Below, one piece after another: positions 1-8,747 of a DNA stretch of 64,000 bases (its first letter is position 1; the number at the start of each line of letters is the position of its first letter). The notes under the pieces are model-generated. The model did no database searches. It was not told the origin of the DNA and saw nothing but the letters and a program-made list of their open reading frames with translations. Source of the stretch: RGIG3701 sp030530205 (GTDB lineage: Bacteria; Planctomycetota; Planctomycetia; Pirellulales; Thermoguttaceae); contig JAUMVK010000018.1 in assembly GCA_030530205.1 (NCBI GenBank), forward strand, positions 1-64,000. The letters are read 5' to 3'. The translations under genes and the position numbers were made by a program.

Positions 1-57
1 TTTTAGGTTTGAGTGTGTTTTAAGTGCAACAAACTGTCACTGACCCCGCTCGCCATT

Positions 58-1344
58 TCATTTTTCCAGTGCAATCGCTTTGTCCGCGATGTCGTGGCGG
101 CACCACGCGCGTTCCCAGTGGATCTTGCGGACGGCCTCGTAAGCGTTTTTCTTGGCCAGCGCGATGCTGTCACCGAACGCGGTCACGGTCAGCACACGGC
201 CACCGGCGTTCACGACCTCGCCCTTTTCGTTGACCTGCGTTCCGCTGTGGAAGACCTTCACGTCGGGCATTTTCGCGACTTCTTCCAGCCCGTGGATCGG
301 GAAACCGTACTGGCATTTTCCCGGGTAGCCGTCGGAGGCCATCACGACGCCGACCGTCGGACGCGGATCCCATTCCACCTCGCCCAACTGGTCGAGCTTA
401 CGGTCGATCGTCGCCTCCATAATATCGACCAGGTCGGTCTTCAGGCGCATCAGAAGCGGCTGGCATTCCGGATCGCCGAAGCGCGTGTTGTACTCGAGGA
501 CCTTGATCCCCTGCCGGCCGATCATCAGCCCCGCGTAGAGGACGCCGGAGAACGGACATTCCATGCGATTCATCACGTGGACCGTCCGGACGAGAATATT
601 TTCCTCGATCCAGCTCAGGGACTTTTCATCCACCAGCGGAGCGGGGCAGTAGGCGCCCATCCCTCCGGTGTTCGGACCTTTGTCGCCGTCGTAGGCCGGT
701 TTGTGGTCCTGGCACGGCGGAAGGGTCAGGATCGTTTTGCCGTCGGTGATCGCCAGAACGGACGCTTCCTGACCGTCGAGTTTTTCCTCGATCACGAGTT
801 TCTCGCCGGCCATGCCGAACTTTTTGTCGATGGTCATTTCCTGCACGGCGTTGAGCGCTTCTTCGCGGTTCTGGCAGACGTAAACCCCTTTTCCGGCGGC
901 CAGACCGTCAGCCTTCACGACGACCGGAATGTCGTCCCGGTTTTTGAGGTAATTGATCGCGGCGTCCGCATCGGTGAAAGTCGCGAAATCGGCCGTGGGG
1001 ATGAGCCCCATTTTGAGCGTGTTCTTGCAGAAGATCTTGCTCCCCTCAAGCTGGGCGGCGGCTTTGGACGGGCCAAAAACCCGGAGGCCTTCGGACTTCA
1101 GGGCGTCCACGATCCCGGCGCAGAGCGGCTGTTCCGGGCCGACCGCGACCAACTCCACGTTATTCTCCTTGGCGAACTGGATCACTTTCGGGAAATCGAG
1201 GGGATTAATTGCCACATTTTCCGCGTCGAAGAAGGTCCCGACGTTTCCGGGGGCCACAAACACGCGGTCCACCCGGGGACTCTGCGAGATTTTCCAGGCC
1301 AGAGCATGTTCACGACCACCGCCGCCAATCACCAAAACTTTCAT
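58..1344 (-). CDS. purD: Phosphoribosylamine--glycine ligase (GARS)
   Basis: This 428-residue protein is the ATP-dependent ligase that joins glycine to 5-phosphoribosylamine in the second step of de novo purine synthesis, in the cytoplasm. The N-terminus has the family's opening MKVLVIGGGGREHALAWK. An ATP-grasp core follows, with VVVKADGLAAGKGV near residues 140-155 and the GGMGAY and NTRFGDPE metal and substrate motifs in the second half. Length is normal for the family. The ATG at 1344 is preceded by GGGAGA at good spacing. It is a single gene, diverging from the exported oxidoreductase at 1706. The purine nucleoside phosphorylase at 5.4 kb is the only other purine gene here. Identity is secure. 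Confidence 0.97.
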   Translation of the reverse strand: MKVLVIGGGGREHALAWKISQSPRVDRVFVAPGNVGTFFDAENVAINPLDFPKVIQFAKENNVELVAVGPEQPLCAGIVDALKSEGLRVFGPSKAAAQLEGSKIFCKNTLKMGLIPTADFATFTDADAAINYLKNRDDIPVVVKADGLAAGKGVYVCQNREEALNAVQEMTIDKKFGMAGEKLVIEEKLDGQEASVLAITDGKTILTLPPCQDHKPAYDGDKGPNTGGMGAYCPAPLVDEKSLSWIEENILVRTVHVMNRMECPFSGVLYAGLMIGRQGIKVLEYNTRFGDPECQPLLMRLKTDLVDIMEATIDRKLDQLGEVEWDPRPTVGVVMASDGYPGKCQYGFPIHGLEEVAKMPDVKVFHSGTQVNEKGEVVNAGGRVLTVTAFGDSIALAKKNAYEAVRKIHWERAWCRHDIADKAIALEK

Positions 1345-1357
1345 GAAAGTCTCCCTT

Positions 1358-1434
1358 GAATTAATGAAGAATTATGAATTGCGAATTATGAATTGCAGAA
1401 GGGGAGGTCTCTCCAAACCACCGTTCATCATTCA
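1358..1434. repeat. Heptamer-type inverted repeat, AATTATG arms
   Basis: The left arm has near-tandem copies of a word close to GAATTATGAATT. A looser complementary arm of the GTTCATCATTCATGAC type lies about 40 bases further on. It sits in the 361-base gap between purD and the next gene and is the same type as the elements at 27.1, 47.5 and 56.3 kb. Apart from this element and the promoter at 1596, I see nothing in the gap. Confidence 0.6.
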
Positions 1435-1595
1435 TGACTTTTTCATTTTAGCATTTCTTTCGTTTTTTACCAGAGGGGGGGAGGAAATTTTTTGCTCAAC
1501 GTTAATGGGGTGCCGGGACTCTGTTGAAGGAAGGAATTTTTTTCCACTTTTTTTACTTTTTTCAGAAAAAATCGCGGAAAATTCTTCCCCACTCC

Positions 1596-1624
1596 TTGAA
1601 AGATCGTTTCGGATTTGTTATACT
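1596..1624 (+). promoter_or_regulatory. Sigma-70-like promoter of the 1706 oxidoreductase
   Basis: TTGAAA (1596-1601) is followed by a 17-base spacer and TATACT (1619-1624). The start codon is about 80 bases downstream. The match is by eye to the bacterial consensus. Confidence 0.6.
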
Positions 1625-1705
1625 AGGGGTAATTCGTTCGTTTGATGCAAGAGCGCATCTCCCCATTAACCATTTCCCGCCTTCATCTTTTTCAAGGAGA
1701 TTTGA

Positions 1706-3004
1706 ATGTCCGTTCCTCAAAACTCAATGAAACGTCGTGAATTTTTGAAAACCGCCGCCCTCACCGGTACCATGGTCTCCGCGCCTTCGGTGATGGCCGG
1801 CAAAGTCCTCGGCCTGGACGGAAACACCGCTCCAAGTGAAAAAATCATCTTCGGGACCATCGGCGTGCGCTCCCGCGGCTGGGGCGACCTGCAGTGCTTC
1901 CTCAAGCATGAGAATATTCAGTACGTCGCGAACTGCGACATTCGGCGTGACCAGCGCGAACGCAACATGGAACTCGCCAAGCAGCTGTACGGCGACAATT
2001 CGTTCAAGACGTACGTCGATATGAACGAGCTTTTGATCCGCGACGATATTGACGCGGTTCTGATCGCAACGGGCGACCGTTGGCACACCATGGCCTCCAT
2101 CACGGCCGCGAAGCACGGAAAGGACGTTTACTGCGAAAAACCGCTTTCGCTCACCATTGAGGAAAGCCGGGCACTCGCCAACGCGGTGAACCGTTACGGG
2201 ATCATCTACCAGGCCGGGACCCAGCGCCGTAACATCGGGAACTTCATGCTGGCCGCCAAGATCGTCCAGAGCGGCAAACTGGGCAAAATCACGGAAGTTC
2301 ACGCCAACACGCTGTGGCCCGCCACGACGCACGACTGGCTCCCCGCTGAGCCGGAACCCGCTCCGAAAGACGTCGATTGGGATAAATGGCTCGGTCCGTG
2401 CCCGTGGCGTCCGTTCAACCAGACGTACATCAACGGCGGCTGGCGTGGGCATTTCGATTTCCATGGCGGCGGAATTCTGGAATGGGGTTCCCATACGGTG
2501 GACCTCTGCCAGTGGGCTGCGATGAAAGACGATACGGCCCCGGTCCGTTACGAGCCGCAGTTCAACGAAGACGGTTCCAAGGGTGGTGAAGTCCATGCCT
2601 GGTATGCGGACGGCGTGAAACTCGTCATGCGCTCTTCAGGCTGGCTCGGTCTGGGAACCTGCTCGGCCCGTTACGTCGGCGAAGAGGGCTGGATCGAGAC
2701 GGGTGACTCGGGAAGAATGGCCGTCTCCAACGATGCGCTGCGCGGCGAGCTGAAGTACTTCGGAATGCCGGGTACGTCGCCGGATACGCACATCGCGGAG
2801 TTCATCGACTGCGTGAAGACCCGCCGCAACCCGGCGGCAAACGCGAACGTGGCGGCCCAGTCGCACATCGCGTCGCACTGCGCGTACATCGCGTGGCAGC
2901 TCGGTCGTCCGGTCGAATTTGACCCGGTGAAGGAAGAATTCATCAACGACGCCGACGCGAACCGGATGAGAAGCCGCGCCTACCGTGACGGTTACACACT
3001 TTAA
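1706..3004 (+). CDS. Exported Gfo/Idh/MocA family oxidoreductase
   Basis: This 432-residue protein is a NAD(P)-dependent sugar-type oxidoreductase predicted to be exported folded through the Tat system. The twin-arginine signal MKRREFLKTAALTG begins at residue 8. A Rossmann domain follows (GTIGVRSRGWGD), then the family motif YCEKPLSLT and a C-terminal domain with the His-rich DFHGGGILEWGSHTVDLCQW stretch. The start at 1706 is chosen because AAGGAGA lies six bases upstream; the second ATG, at 1727, begins the Tat signal proper. It has its own promoter and a terminator at 3027, so it appears monocistronic. Substrate is unknown. Exported members of this family are typical of planctomycetes and resemble glucose-fructose oxidoreductase in architecture. 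Confidence 0.9.
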   Translation: MSVPQNSMKRREFLKTAALTGTMVSAPSVMAGKVLGLDGNTAPSEKIIFGTIGVRSRGWGDLQCFLKHENIQYVANCDIRRDQRERNMELAKQLYGDNSFKTYVDMNELLIRDDIDAVLIATGDRWHTMASITAAKHGKDVYCEKPLSLTIEESRALANAVNRYGIIYQAGTQRRNIGNFMLAAKIVQSGKLGKITEVHANTLWPATTHDWLPAEPEPAPKDVDWDKWLGPCPWRPFNQTYINGGWRGHFDFHGGGILEWGSHTVDLCQWAAMKDDTAPVRYEPQFNEDGSKGGEVHAWYADGVKLVMRSSGWLGLGTCSARYVGEEGWIETGDSGRMAVSNDALRGELKYFGMPGTSPDTHIAEFIDCVKTRRNPAANANVAAQSHIASHCAYIAWQLGRPVEFDPVKEEFINDADANRMRSRAYRDGYTL

Positions 3005-3026
3005 TTTTCTTGGAATTTACTAAACG

Positions 3027-3054
3027 AACGGGGTCAGTGATGATCCCGTTTTTT
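3027..3054 (+). terminator. Rho-independent terminator
   Basis: The stem AACGGG / CCCGTT encloses a short loop and runs into a T-run. It lies just downstream of the oxidoreductase stop codon. Confidence 0.7.
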
Positions 3055-3124
3055 GTTTGATGTGATGGATTCTTCCGGAACAGCCGCCCGTGCGTTGCAG
3101 GTGCGGTGTGGAACGGCAGGGAAT

Positions 3125-3991
3125 TCACTTTTTCAAATTATCCGGTTCTTCCTCTGCCATGTCCTCGGGAGGAATATCTTCCTTTTCAAGTTTTTTGAGA
3201 GAGGGCATTTTTGAAGTGAAGCTTAGGTCCAACACATCCAGGTTGCCCTGCAGTGTCAAAGTTTCCAGCTGGAGCAATTCGGTTAAAGGTGAAAGGTCTG
3301 TGCCTTTTTGCCAAGTCTGTAAAAGTGAAAGCGTTTTCAAGGATTTGATTTTTGAAATATTCACAATATCCGCATTGTTTAACGGAACCGGGCCCGTAAT
3401 ATGAAGCCCCTCGATCTGTCTGTTTGCGGGAAGATCCTTTAAAAAATCCGGGGGGAATGTGGACCCTACCAAGGATAAATAATTACACGACGGATAACAT
3501 TCCGGCGGAATATCCATTGGTAATGTACACCTTGCGAAATTTAGAGCGTCGAAATGGAATTGGGCGAGTTTCCTCAAATCATTCAAATCAAGGGTCATAT
3601 CACCAACAACAAACTCGCAAAACCCCCATTTCTTCTCCGACAGAAGATCCAGGGCATCCCGCAATTCACTTGAATTGAATACAAGACCGGAAAAAAAGGA
3701 TTCACCGTTATTATACTCGATGGCATAACACCGTACGTTCAAGCGGGGTTTATCAAATTCATCCCAGGGCCTGTCCGCATATTGACGCAAATGATAAAAG
3801 ACGCCCTGTTTTTCCCCTTGTTCGTCGTAAAGGAAATAACTGTCGGAGGACCGCGGAACAAGAACGTACGCCTTTCCCTGGATGTACCAGTTGTATTTTT
3901 GACCTTTGGTTCCTGAATGTCCTCTCAAAACAAACCACAGGGAAAAAAGGGATACTAAGATCAGGATACAAAGTAAAATGATCCGTTTCAT
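3125..3991 (-). CDS. Membrane-anchored leucine-rich-repeat protein
   Basis: This 288-residue protein has an N-terminal hydrophobic segment (residues 3-23) that could be an uncleaved anchor or a signal peptide. The rest is predicted to be extracytoplasmic. From about residue 150 there are irregular leucine-rich repeats with spacings such as IKSLKTLSLLQTW and LLQLETLTLQGN. The tail is acidic (EEEPDNLKK). No enzyme motif is visible. The DNA looks richer in A+T than its neighbours. It follows the helicase gene by about 60 bases on the same strand and could be cotranscribed. Similar small LRR proteins occur at 28.9, 38.7 and 40.1 kb. Function is unknown; LRRs usually bind proteins. Confidence 0.72.
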   Translation of the reverse strand: MKRIILLCILILVSLFSLWFVLRGHSGTKGQKYNWYIQGKAYVLVPRSSDSYFLYDEQGEKQGVFYHLRQYADRPWDEFDKPRLNVRCYAIEYNNGESFFSGLVFNSSELRDALDLLSEKKWGFCEFVVGDMTLDLNDLRKLAQFHFDALNFARCTLPMDIPPECYPSCNYLSLVGSTFPPDFLKDLPANRQIEGLHITGPVPLNNADIVNISKIKSLKTLSLLQTWQKGTDLSPLTELLQLETLTLQGNLDVLDLSFTSKMPSLKKLEKEDIPPEDMAEEEPDNLKK

Positions 3992-4052
3992 ATTATTTCT
4001 CTGGAAATACGTGGCCTTTGAACCAGCGTGTAAATTCAGTCGCTGGCCATCT

Positions 4053-5408
4053 TTACCGCCTGACGAGTATTCTCGCCTCTGGCGGAAAAACGTCCTTGAC
4101 CTGGCCCCTCAGATCCCGGAAACAGACCACGTTTCCAGCTTTTTTTTGCGTGGTCAGACGATTGATGCGCGAAAAAGCCTGAAGAAGAGAATCGGACGAG
4201 ATGTCGCAGTCCAGCCAGAGCGTGTTCAGGTTTGCCGTGGTGAAGCTGGTCAGGAACGGGTTCACGACGAGAAGCAAGTCGATTTCCCCGAGCGTCAGAC
4301 GGCGGGAAACGTCCAGAACGTATTCCTGAAAGCGGGCGCCGATAGAGCTGAAACTGGTCCCGAACCGCGCGTTATAGTCTTCCGTCACCAATTCCCAGAA
4401 GTCGCGCCGGCGTCGATCGACCACGGTCTTTCGCGTTTTGGGGGTGGAATCATAAACTGCGGCGATACGCAGATCCCGACCGGTTTTGCGTATCTGGCGA
4501 AGCAGTTCCACGTAATAATTCATCGCGGAAAGCTCATCCTCGACGGCAAGGATCGAGCCGAAACGCTGGTTTTCGGTTTTCTGGCTGATCGTTTTGAATA
4601 TCTTCTTCGCGATCACGTGAATTCGGGTCGGTGAGATCATCGCCCGGCACTCGTTGAGCGCGTCCACCTCCGGGATGCCGCTTCTCGTCCGGACGTTCTG
4701 GTTGAGTTCATACTCGATTTGGAGGGGCAGAATGTTTTCGTCCTTGAGGGCCTGCGAGAGTGTGTAGGAGTAAAGCTCCTCGCCGCAGAAACTCCGCTCG
4801 AATTCCGGCACGGCAGCGCTGGTGAAAAAGTAGTGCTGGGAGTTGGGGAAAACCCGCTCGATGATGGCTTTGCGGTCGGAATTCAGGGCAGACTGGCAGT
4901 CGTCGTAAATGAAGACGCAGTGTTTTTTAATGGAGTCAAAGTCGCGAAGTGAACGCATAAAAACGTCCAGCTTTTGCAGCGTCGTGGGAATCAGAACGAT
5001 CTCCGGCTTGTGGATCGCGGGAAGGAGTTTTTCGATCCCAAGTCCCAAATCGATGAACGAATTTTCAAGACGTTCAAAATTCCGGACCGCTCGCCAGTTC
5101 AAACCGTTCCGATTGACGAGATAAAAGGCTTTTTTCACACCGGGAAGCTGGGAAACTAACAAGGCTGCGCTGAAGGCGGTGAGCGTTTTACCCGTCCCGG
5201 GAGCGAATTGGACGAAACCTCCCGGAACGACCGACGGCAGACCAAAGCGGGAACTGGTGCGCGAGGCAGACTGGAGGATCACTTCCACTGCTTCACGCTG
5301 GTACGGACGCAAATAAATCGTTTTTCCTTCCCAGTCCTCGAGAGTAAAACCCTCGGGGACGGTCAAAGAATCCTGGTCAGAAAGACGGAAAAAAGGAAAT
5401 GAATTCAT
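4053..5408 (-). CDS. Stand-alone HsdR-like SF2 helicase, nuclease-less
   Basis: This protein has 451 residues from the ATG at 5408; a TTG at 5432 would add eight. It has the layout of the motor part of type I restriction subunit HsdR. A Q-like motif is LRPYQREAV (33-41), Walker A is APGTGKT (69-75), and IPTTLQKLDVF is near 140. The motif II position reads DDCQ (169-172) where HsdR has DEAH, and motif III reads TSAA (196-199). Motif VI is SRINR (413-417). The usual N-terminal nuclease and long C-terminal region of about 1000-residue HsdR are absent, and no hsdM or hsdS is nearby. Walker A and motif VI are intact while the DEAH box is altered, so ATPase activity is doubtful. The gene starts 27 bases after the phosphorylase stop codon, so the two may be cotranscribed. 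Confidence 0.75.
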   Translation of the reverse strand: MNSFPFFRLSDQDSLTVPEGFTLEDWEGKTIYLRPYQREAVEVILQSASRTSSRFGLPSVVPGGFVQFAPGTGKTLTAFSAALLVSQLPGVKKAFYLVNRNGLNWRAVRNFERLENSFIDLGLGIEKLLPAIHKPEIVLIPTTLQKLDVFMRSLRDFDSIKKHCVFIYDDCQSALNSDRKAIIERVFPNSQHYFFTSAAVPEFERSFCGEELYSYTLSQALKDENILPLQIEYELNQNVRTRSGIPEVDALNECRAMISPTRIHVIAKKIFKTISQKTENQRFGSILAVEDELSAMNYYVELLRQIRKTGRDLRIAAVYDSTPKTRKTVVDRRRRDFWELVTEDYNARFGTSFSSIGARFQEYVLDVSRRLTLGEIDLLLVVNPFLTSFTTANLNTLWLDCDISSDSLLQAFSRINRLTTQKKAGNVVCFRDLRGQVKDVFPPEARILVRR

Positions 5409-5435
5409 GGGATCGTAGGGCTTGCAAACCAAAAA

Positions 5436-6269
5436 TCAGTTTTTCGTCGCTTCCTGCTCCAGAATTTCCAGAACGATTTGACTGAGTTTCGGCTCCGCCG
5501 AGTTGGCCGTCTCGATGATTTCCGCGATATTGACGGGTTGCAGTGCGTCCGGCAGGCCCATGTCGGTGATGATGGAAAGCCCCAAAACACGCATTCCCGC
5601 ATGAACGGCCACGATGACTTCCGGGACCGTGGACATTCCGACAGCATCCGCGCCAATGGCTCGCAGGAAACGGTATTCCGCACGGGTCTCAAGGCACGGC
5701 CCCATCAGGGCGACGTAAACCCCGGTGTGGATCGCGTAGCCGTTTTTGCGGCCGATCGCCATCGCGGCGTCCACCAGTGAGCGGGTATAAGGTTCGCACA
5801 TATCGGGGAAACGCGGGCCGAGCTCGTCGTCGTTGATTCCGACGAGGGGATTCCCGCCCATCAAATTGATGTGGTCTTCGATCACCATGATGTCGCCGCG
5901 GCGGAACTGGGGGTTCATGCCGCCGCAGGCATTGGAAACGATGAGCAGGTCGCAGCCTAGCGCCTTCATGACGCGCACGGGGAACGTGATCTGCTGCCAG
6001 CTGTAGCCTTCGTAAGCGTGGATCCGGCCTTCCATCGCTACGATGTCCATGCCGTTGAATTTCCCGCAGACCAGTTGACCTGCATGGGTCATGGCGGTCG
6101 AAGCGGCAAAATGGGGCAGATCCGCATAGCTGAACGTCACCGGGTCGGTGATTTTGCGGGCGACTCCACCCAGGCCAGTGCCAAGAATGATCCCAACTTT
6201 GGGCGTACCGTTCCAGCTCTGACGAATGGCGGCTACGGCTTCTTCAGTTTGTTTACGTATATTTAGCAT
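5436..6269 (-). CDS. punA: Purine nucleoside phosphorylase, trimeric type
   Basis: This 277-residue enzyme splits inosine and guanosine with phosphate to the free base and ribose 1-phosphate (purine salvage). Family-2 PNP motifs are in order: GIILGTGLGG for phosphate binding, THAGQLVCG, GRIHAYEGY, SNACGGMNP, then MGPCLETRAEYR and VGMSTVPE around the base-binding site. Length matches the trimeric class. The ATG at 6269 has AAGGA seven bases upstream. The helicase gene starts 27 bases after its stop codon, so the two may share a transcript. The call is firm; the gene symbol follows the common usage for this class. Confidence 0.95.
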   Translation of the reverse strand: MLNIRKQTEEAVAAIRQSWNGTPKVGIILGTGLGGVARKITDPVTFSYADLPHFAASTAMTHAGQLVCGKFNGMDIVAMEGRIHAYEGYSWQQITFPVRVMKALGCDLLIVSNACGGMNPQFRRGDIMVIEDHINLMGGNPLVGINDDELGPRFPDMCEPYTRSLVDAAMAIGRKNGYAIHTGVYVALMGPCLETRAEYRFLRAIGADAVGMSTVPEVIVAVHAGMRVLGLSIITDMGLPDALQPVNIAEIIETANSAEPKLSQIVLEILEQEATKN

Positions 6270-6325
6270 GAAATTTCCTTATAGGCGATTGTTAAGTAAG
6301 GGATTGCGAACAAAAACCTGCCAAG

Positions 6326-6451
6326 TCAGATCTCGTTGTCAAACTCATTGAAATCTTCACCTTCATCGTCGTCGGTGTAATCATCAAAGTCCGACGCGTC
6401 ACTGTCATCCATATCGTCTTCAATCAGGAGGACTTCTTCGTTCAACGGCAT
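6326..6451 (-). CDS. Short acidic ORF overlapping the acidic protein
   Basis: This reading frame encodes 41 residues, starts MPLNEEVLLIEDDMDDSD and continues as an almost pure Asp/Glu/Tyr/Phe tail. It overlaps the last 10 bases of the larger acidic gene in another frame and matches it in composition. It may be a separate, translationally coupled peptide or the true C-terminus of that protein reached by a frameshift. There is no clear ribosome-binding site of its own. The sequence alone cannot separate the two cases. Confidence 0.4.
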   Translation of the reverse strand: MPLNEEVLLIEDDMDDSDASDFDDYTDDDEGEDFNEFDNEI

Positions 6452-7023
6452 GTCGCCGCTGCAGGAATGAATTTGATCTGCCCGTCAACGTCTCCGAATT
6501 CTTCTTCGTAGCGAGATGGAGTGCTTGCGGAATCTTCGTCTTCGTCTTCGATGTCTTCATCGTCGATGCGAGCCAGTTCTTCGTAATCCTCATCGAACTC
6601 GTCTTCAAAGTCCTCGTCGAAATCATCGTCGAAATCGACAAAAGTCAAGAATACCTCGAAGAAATCATCATAAGTCTCGACTTCCTCGAAAACATCGTCA
6701 TCCTCTTCGTCCGGAATATCCTGGAGGTTGTCGTCGTTGTCATCGTTGTCATTATCTTTATCATTATCATCATCATACGAGTTGGTAACGATCAACGGTG
6801 GCACATCGCTTAAAGTGAAAACATTTCCGCTTAAAGGTGAAATAAAATCAGGCAAAGAAAAGAAATCTTCCTGAGATGGTTCAGTTTCCGGAATATCTTT
6901 CTCGTTTTCCCGATTGGAATCCGGGGTAAGAAGAGGCATATAACCGGGCGCCACATGTGTCCAGATTGACGAGAACGTCTCGGATTTCACAGGTTTCTCA
7001 GGTAAATTTGGCAAAATAATCAT
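6442..7023 (-). CDS. Acidic Asp/Glu-rich low-complexity protein
   Basis: This 193-residue protein starts at the ATG at 7023, with GAGGA eight bases upstream; an upstream TTG is less likely. Residues 1-75 are ordinary (MIILPNLPEKPVKSETF). After that the chain is strongly acidic, with an Asp/Asn run (DDDNDKDNDNDDNDD) and Glu/Asp blocks broken by Phe and Tyr. There is no signal peptide or enzyme motif. It lies 75 bases downstream of the PP2C-like phosphatase on the same strand and is probably cotranscribed with it. Such tails bind cations or basic proteins, but no function can be assigned. The 3' end overlaps another acidic frame (see 6326-6451), so the true end is uncertain. Confidence 0.6.
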   Translation of the reverse strand: MIILPNLPEKPVKSETFSSIWTHVAPGYMPLLTPDSNRENEKDIPETEPSQEDFFSLPDFISPLSGNVFTLSDVPPLIVTNSYDDDNDKDNDNDDNDDNLQDIPDEEDDDVFEEVETYDDFFEVFLTFVDFDDDFDEDFEDEFDEDYEELARIDDEDIEDEDEDSASTPSRYEEEFGDVDGQIKFIPAAATCR

Positions 7024-7097
7024 TTTAAATGTCCTCAATACTGTGTAAAAAAATAAATAATTCGTAAATTACCGACCAGGAATTGGGCCGTAAATAT

Positions 7098-8747
7098 TTA
7101 CTCCCGCGGCGGTGGATTGTAGAACCGGCGGCGATTCGGATCAATGACTCGCGCAGGTGTTTTGTTTTCTGCAGGTTTTTCTTCCGGTTCCTCCTCATTT
7201 TCAGGCTGCTCGTTCTTTTTCCGGGTGAAAAGCCCCACAAATCGTTGAGTCATACTCTGGATTTTCGGTTTTGCCGATTCGCTTAACTGGGAAACACCTT
7301 CGTTCAGATTACTTCCCAGACGGCTCATGCCCTCGCTTATTTTTTCGCTGATTTGTCCGCCAAGGATTCCAGCGATTTGCGACGAACTTTCCTTTAACTG
7401 TTTCCAGTTTTCGGCCAGTTTGTCCGCATCAGCCGAGGTCAGGGCAGGACTCTGTCGAACCTCTTGTTTGGGTGTGTTGGACACTTGAGACGCATTGGAA
7501 GGTTTGCGTGGTGCGGGCTGCGGCCGGGTTTCCTGTGCTGACTCGAATTTCCTTGCGGTCGTGGAAGAAGCCATTCGGTATTGAAAACCACCGGGCTGCG
7601 GCGCGCTTCCCGGATTGGAAACCGGTTTTTTCTGAGGTAAAGGTTTGGAAACGGGAACGGAATGTGTTTGAACGCTTTCCGTCGGTTCTTCCGATTGAAA
7701 AACCTCTGCTGTTTCTTCCAAAGGCTGGTCCGGTTCGGGGACTGATTCGGGAACGGCTTCGGGAGTATCCTCGAAAACTGCCTCGGGTTCAATCTCCGGC
7801 TCGGTGGTTGGTTCTTCCTCTATTTGAGGATTTGGTTTGGCTTCTTCTTCTGGTTCGGGATCGACTTCCACAGCCTCCTCTGCCTTTGGCTCCTGAACAC
7901 TCGCAGCCTGATTCAGGAAAGTGTTGGAATTTCCGAGTTGAAGCAAAACCAGCGTGGAGTCATCGTAACGGATTTCTCCAGCGGAACGCAGCGCGTCGAG
8001 TTCCTGTCCCCACATTTCCTGGGTCAGATTCCAGAAAAGGTCCCAACACGGAAAAGCCTGGGTTTCATAGCAGCGCAGAAGCCATTGGGAAACGGCATCT
8101 GTGGCTAAAATGACCAGATCCCCTTCCTGGGCGAGAAAATCGATCGGCTGAAACTGGATTTGATCATCACGGCCAAGGTCTTTACTCCCGATCACGATCG
8201 GTGGCATATCGAACTCGGAGGATTTTGTGAGCGGAAGTACACGGTAAAGGTCTGCTCCAGAAAAAGATTCCGAGTCAGTACGCCCGGGACGGACGTGGAA
8301 AAGGCACGAGTCGCCAATGCAGTGCCCTTTCACGTGGAAACATCGGCGGCCAGAATCAGGGTTTTGAAGGCGATTCCAGAGATTGGAACCAGGTTTGGGC
8401 GGAGCGATTTCCCGGACCTGAACCCATATAAGCGTGGAAAAAGCGCCAGAGGCCATTTTGGGACGTTGAAACCAGGAAAGGTTTGACGTGTCGATCGACT
8501 GTTCCCATTCCAGGCGTAAATTGGAAAGCCAGTGTGCAAAATCGGTCTGATTGGTTGGATCAGGGCGGTCCTGAAGAACGTGTTTCGTTAAAATATTGGA
8601 CCACGCGGCGGAAAAAATCGCCGAGGAAACACCGTCCGCCACAACCGCCAGCCCAGTGGAGTCACTGACCTGATAGGAATCCTGATTCTGCTCTGGGCTT
8701 TCCGGATCTTTCGGGTAACAAAAAGACCGGTTTTTGAATACTGTCAT
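7098..8747 (-). CDS. PP2C-type phosphatase with long disordered tail
   Basis: This 549-residue protein starts at the ATG at 8747, preceded by AAGGCG; an earlier TTG lacks support. Residues 1-270 form a PP2C-like domain: NQDSY (21-25), VVADGVSS (about 35-42), GDSCLFHVR, ILATDAVSQWLL and a final YDDSTLVLL. They contain the acidic metal ligands expected of Ser/Thr phosphatases. The 'DG' of motif 2 is present, but the usual GG pair is SS. Residues 280-430 are a Pro/Glu-rich linker. After that comes an amphipathic helical segment with ISEKISEGMSRLGSNL and a basic FTRKK. No kinase gene is in the window. The acidic gene follows directly, so the tail or the acidic protein could be its partner. Confidence 0.8.
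   Translation of the reverse strand: MTVFKNRSFCYPKDPESPEQNQDSYQVSDSTGLAVVADGVSSAIFSAAWSNILTKHVLQDRPDPTNQTDFAHWLSNLRLEWEQSIDTSNLSWFQRPKMASGAFSTLIWVQVREIAPPKPGSNLWNRLQNPDSGRRCFHVKGHCIGDSCLFHVRPGRTDSESFSGADLYRVLPLTKSSEFDMPPIVIGSKDLGRDDQIQFQPIDFLAQEGDLVILATDAVSQWLLRCYETQAFPCWDLFWNLTQEMWGQELDALRSAGEIRYDDSTLVLLQLGNSNTFLNQAASVQEPKAEEAVEVDPEPEEEAKPNPQIEEEPTTEPEIEPEAVFEDTPEAVPESVPEPDQPLEETAEVFQSEEPTESVQTHSVPVSKPLPQKKPVSNPGSAPQPGGFQYRMASSTTARKFESAQETRPQPAPRKPSNASQVSNTPKQEVRQSPALTSADADKLAENWKQLKESSSQIAGILGGQISEKISEGMSRLGSNLNEGVSQLSESAKPKIQSMTQRFVGLFTRKKNEQPENEEEPEEKPAENKTPARVIDPNRRRFYNPPPRE

Noticed and set aside
13..1359. Long plus-strand open frame opposite purD
   Set aside because: It is the complement of a well-supported gene, with Arg/His-rich composition and no motifs; it reflects codon bias in high-GC DNA.
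5409..5432. TTG start extending the helicase by eight codons
   Set aside because: No ribosome-binding site supports it and the ATG at 5408 begins the conserved region; it remains possible.
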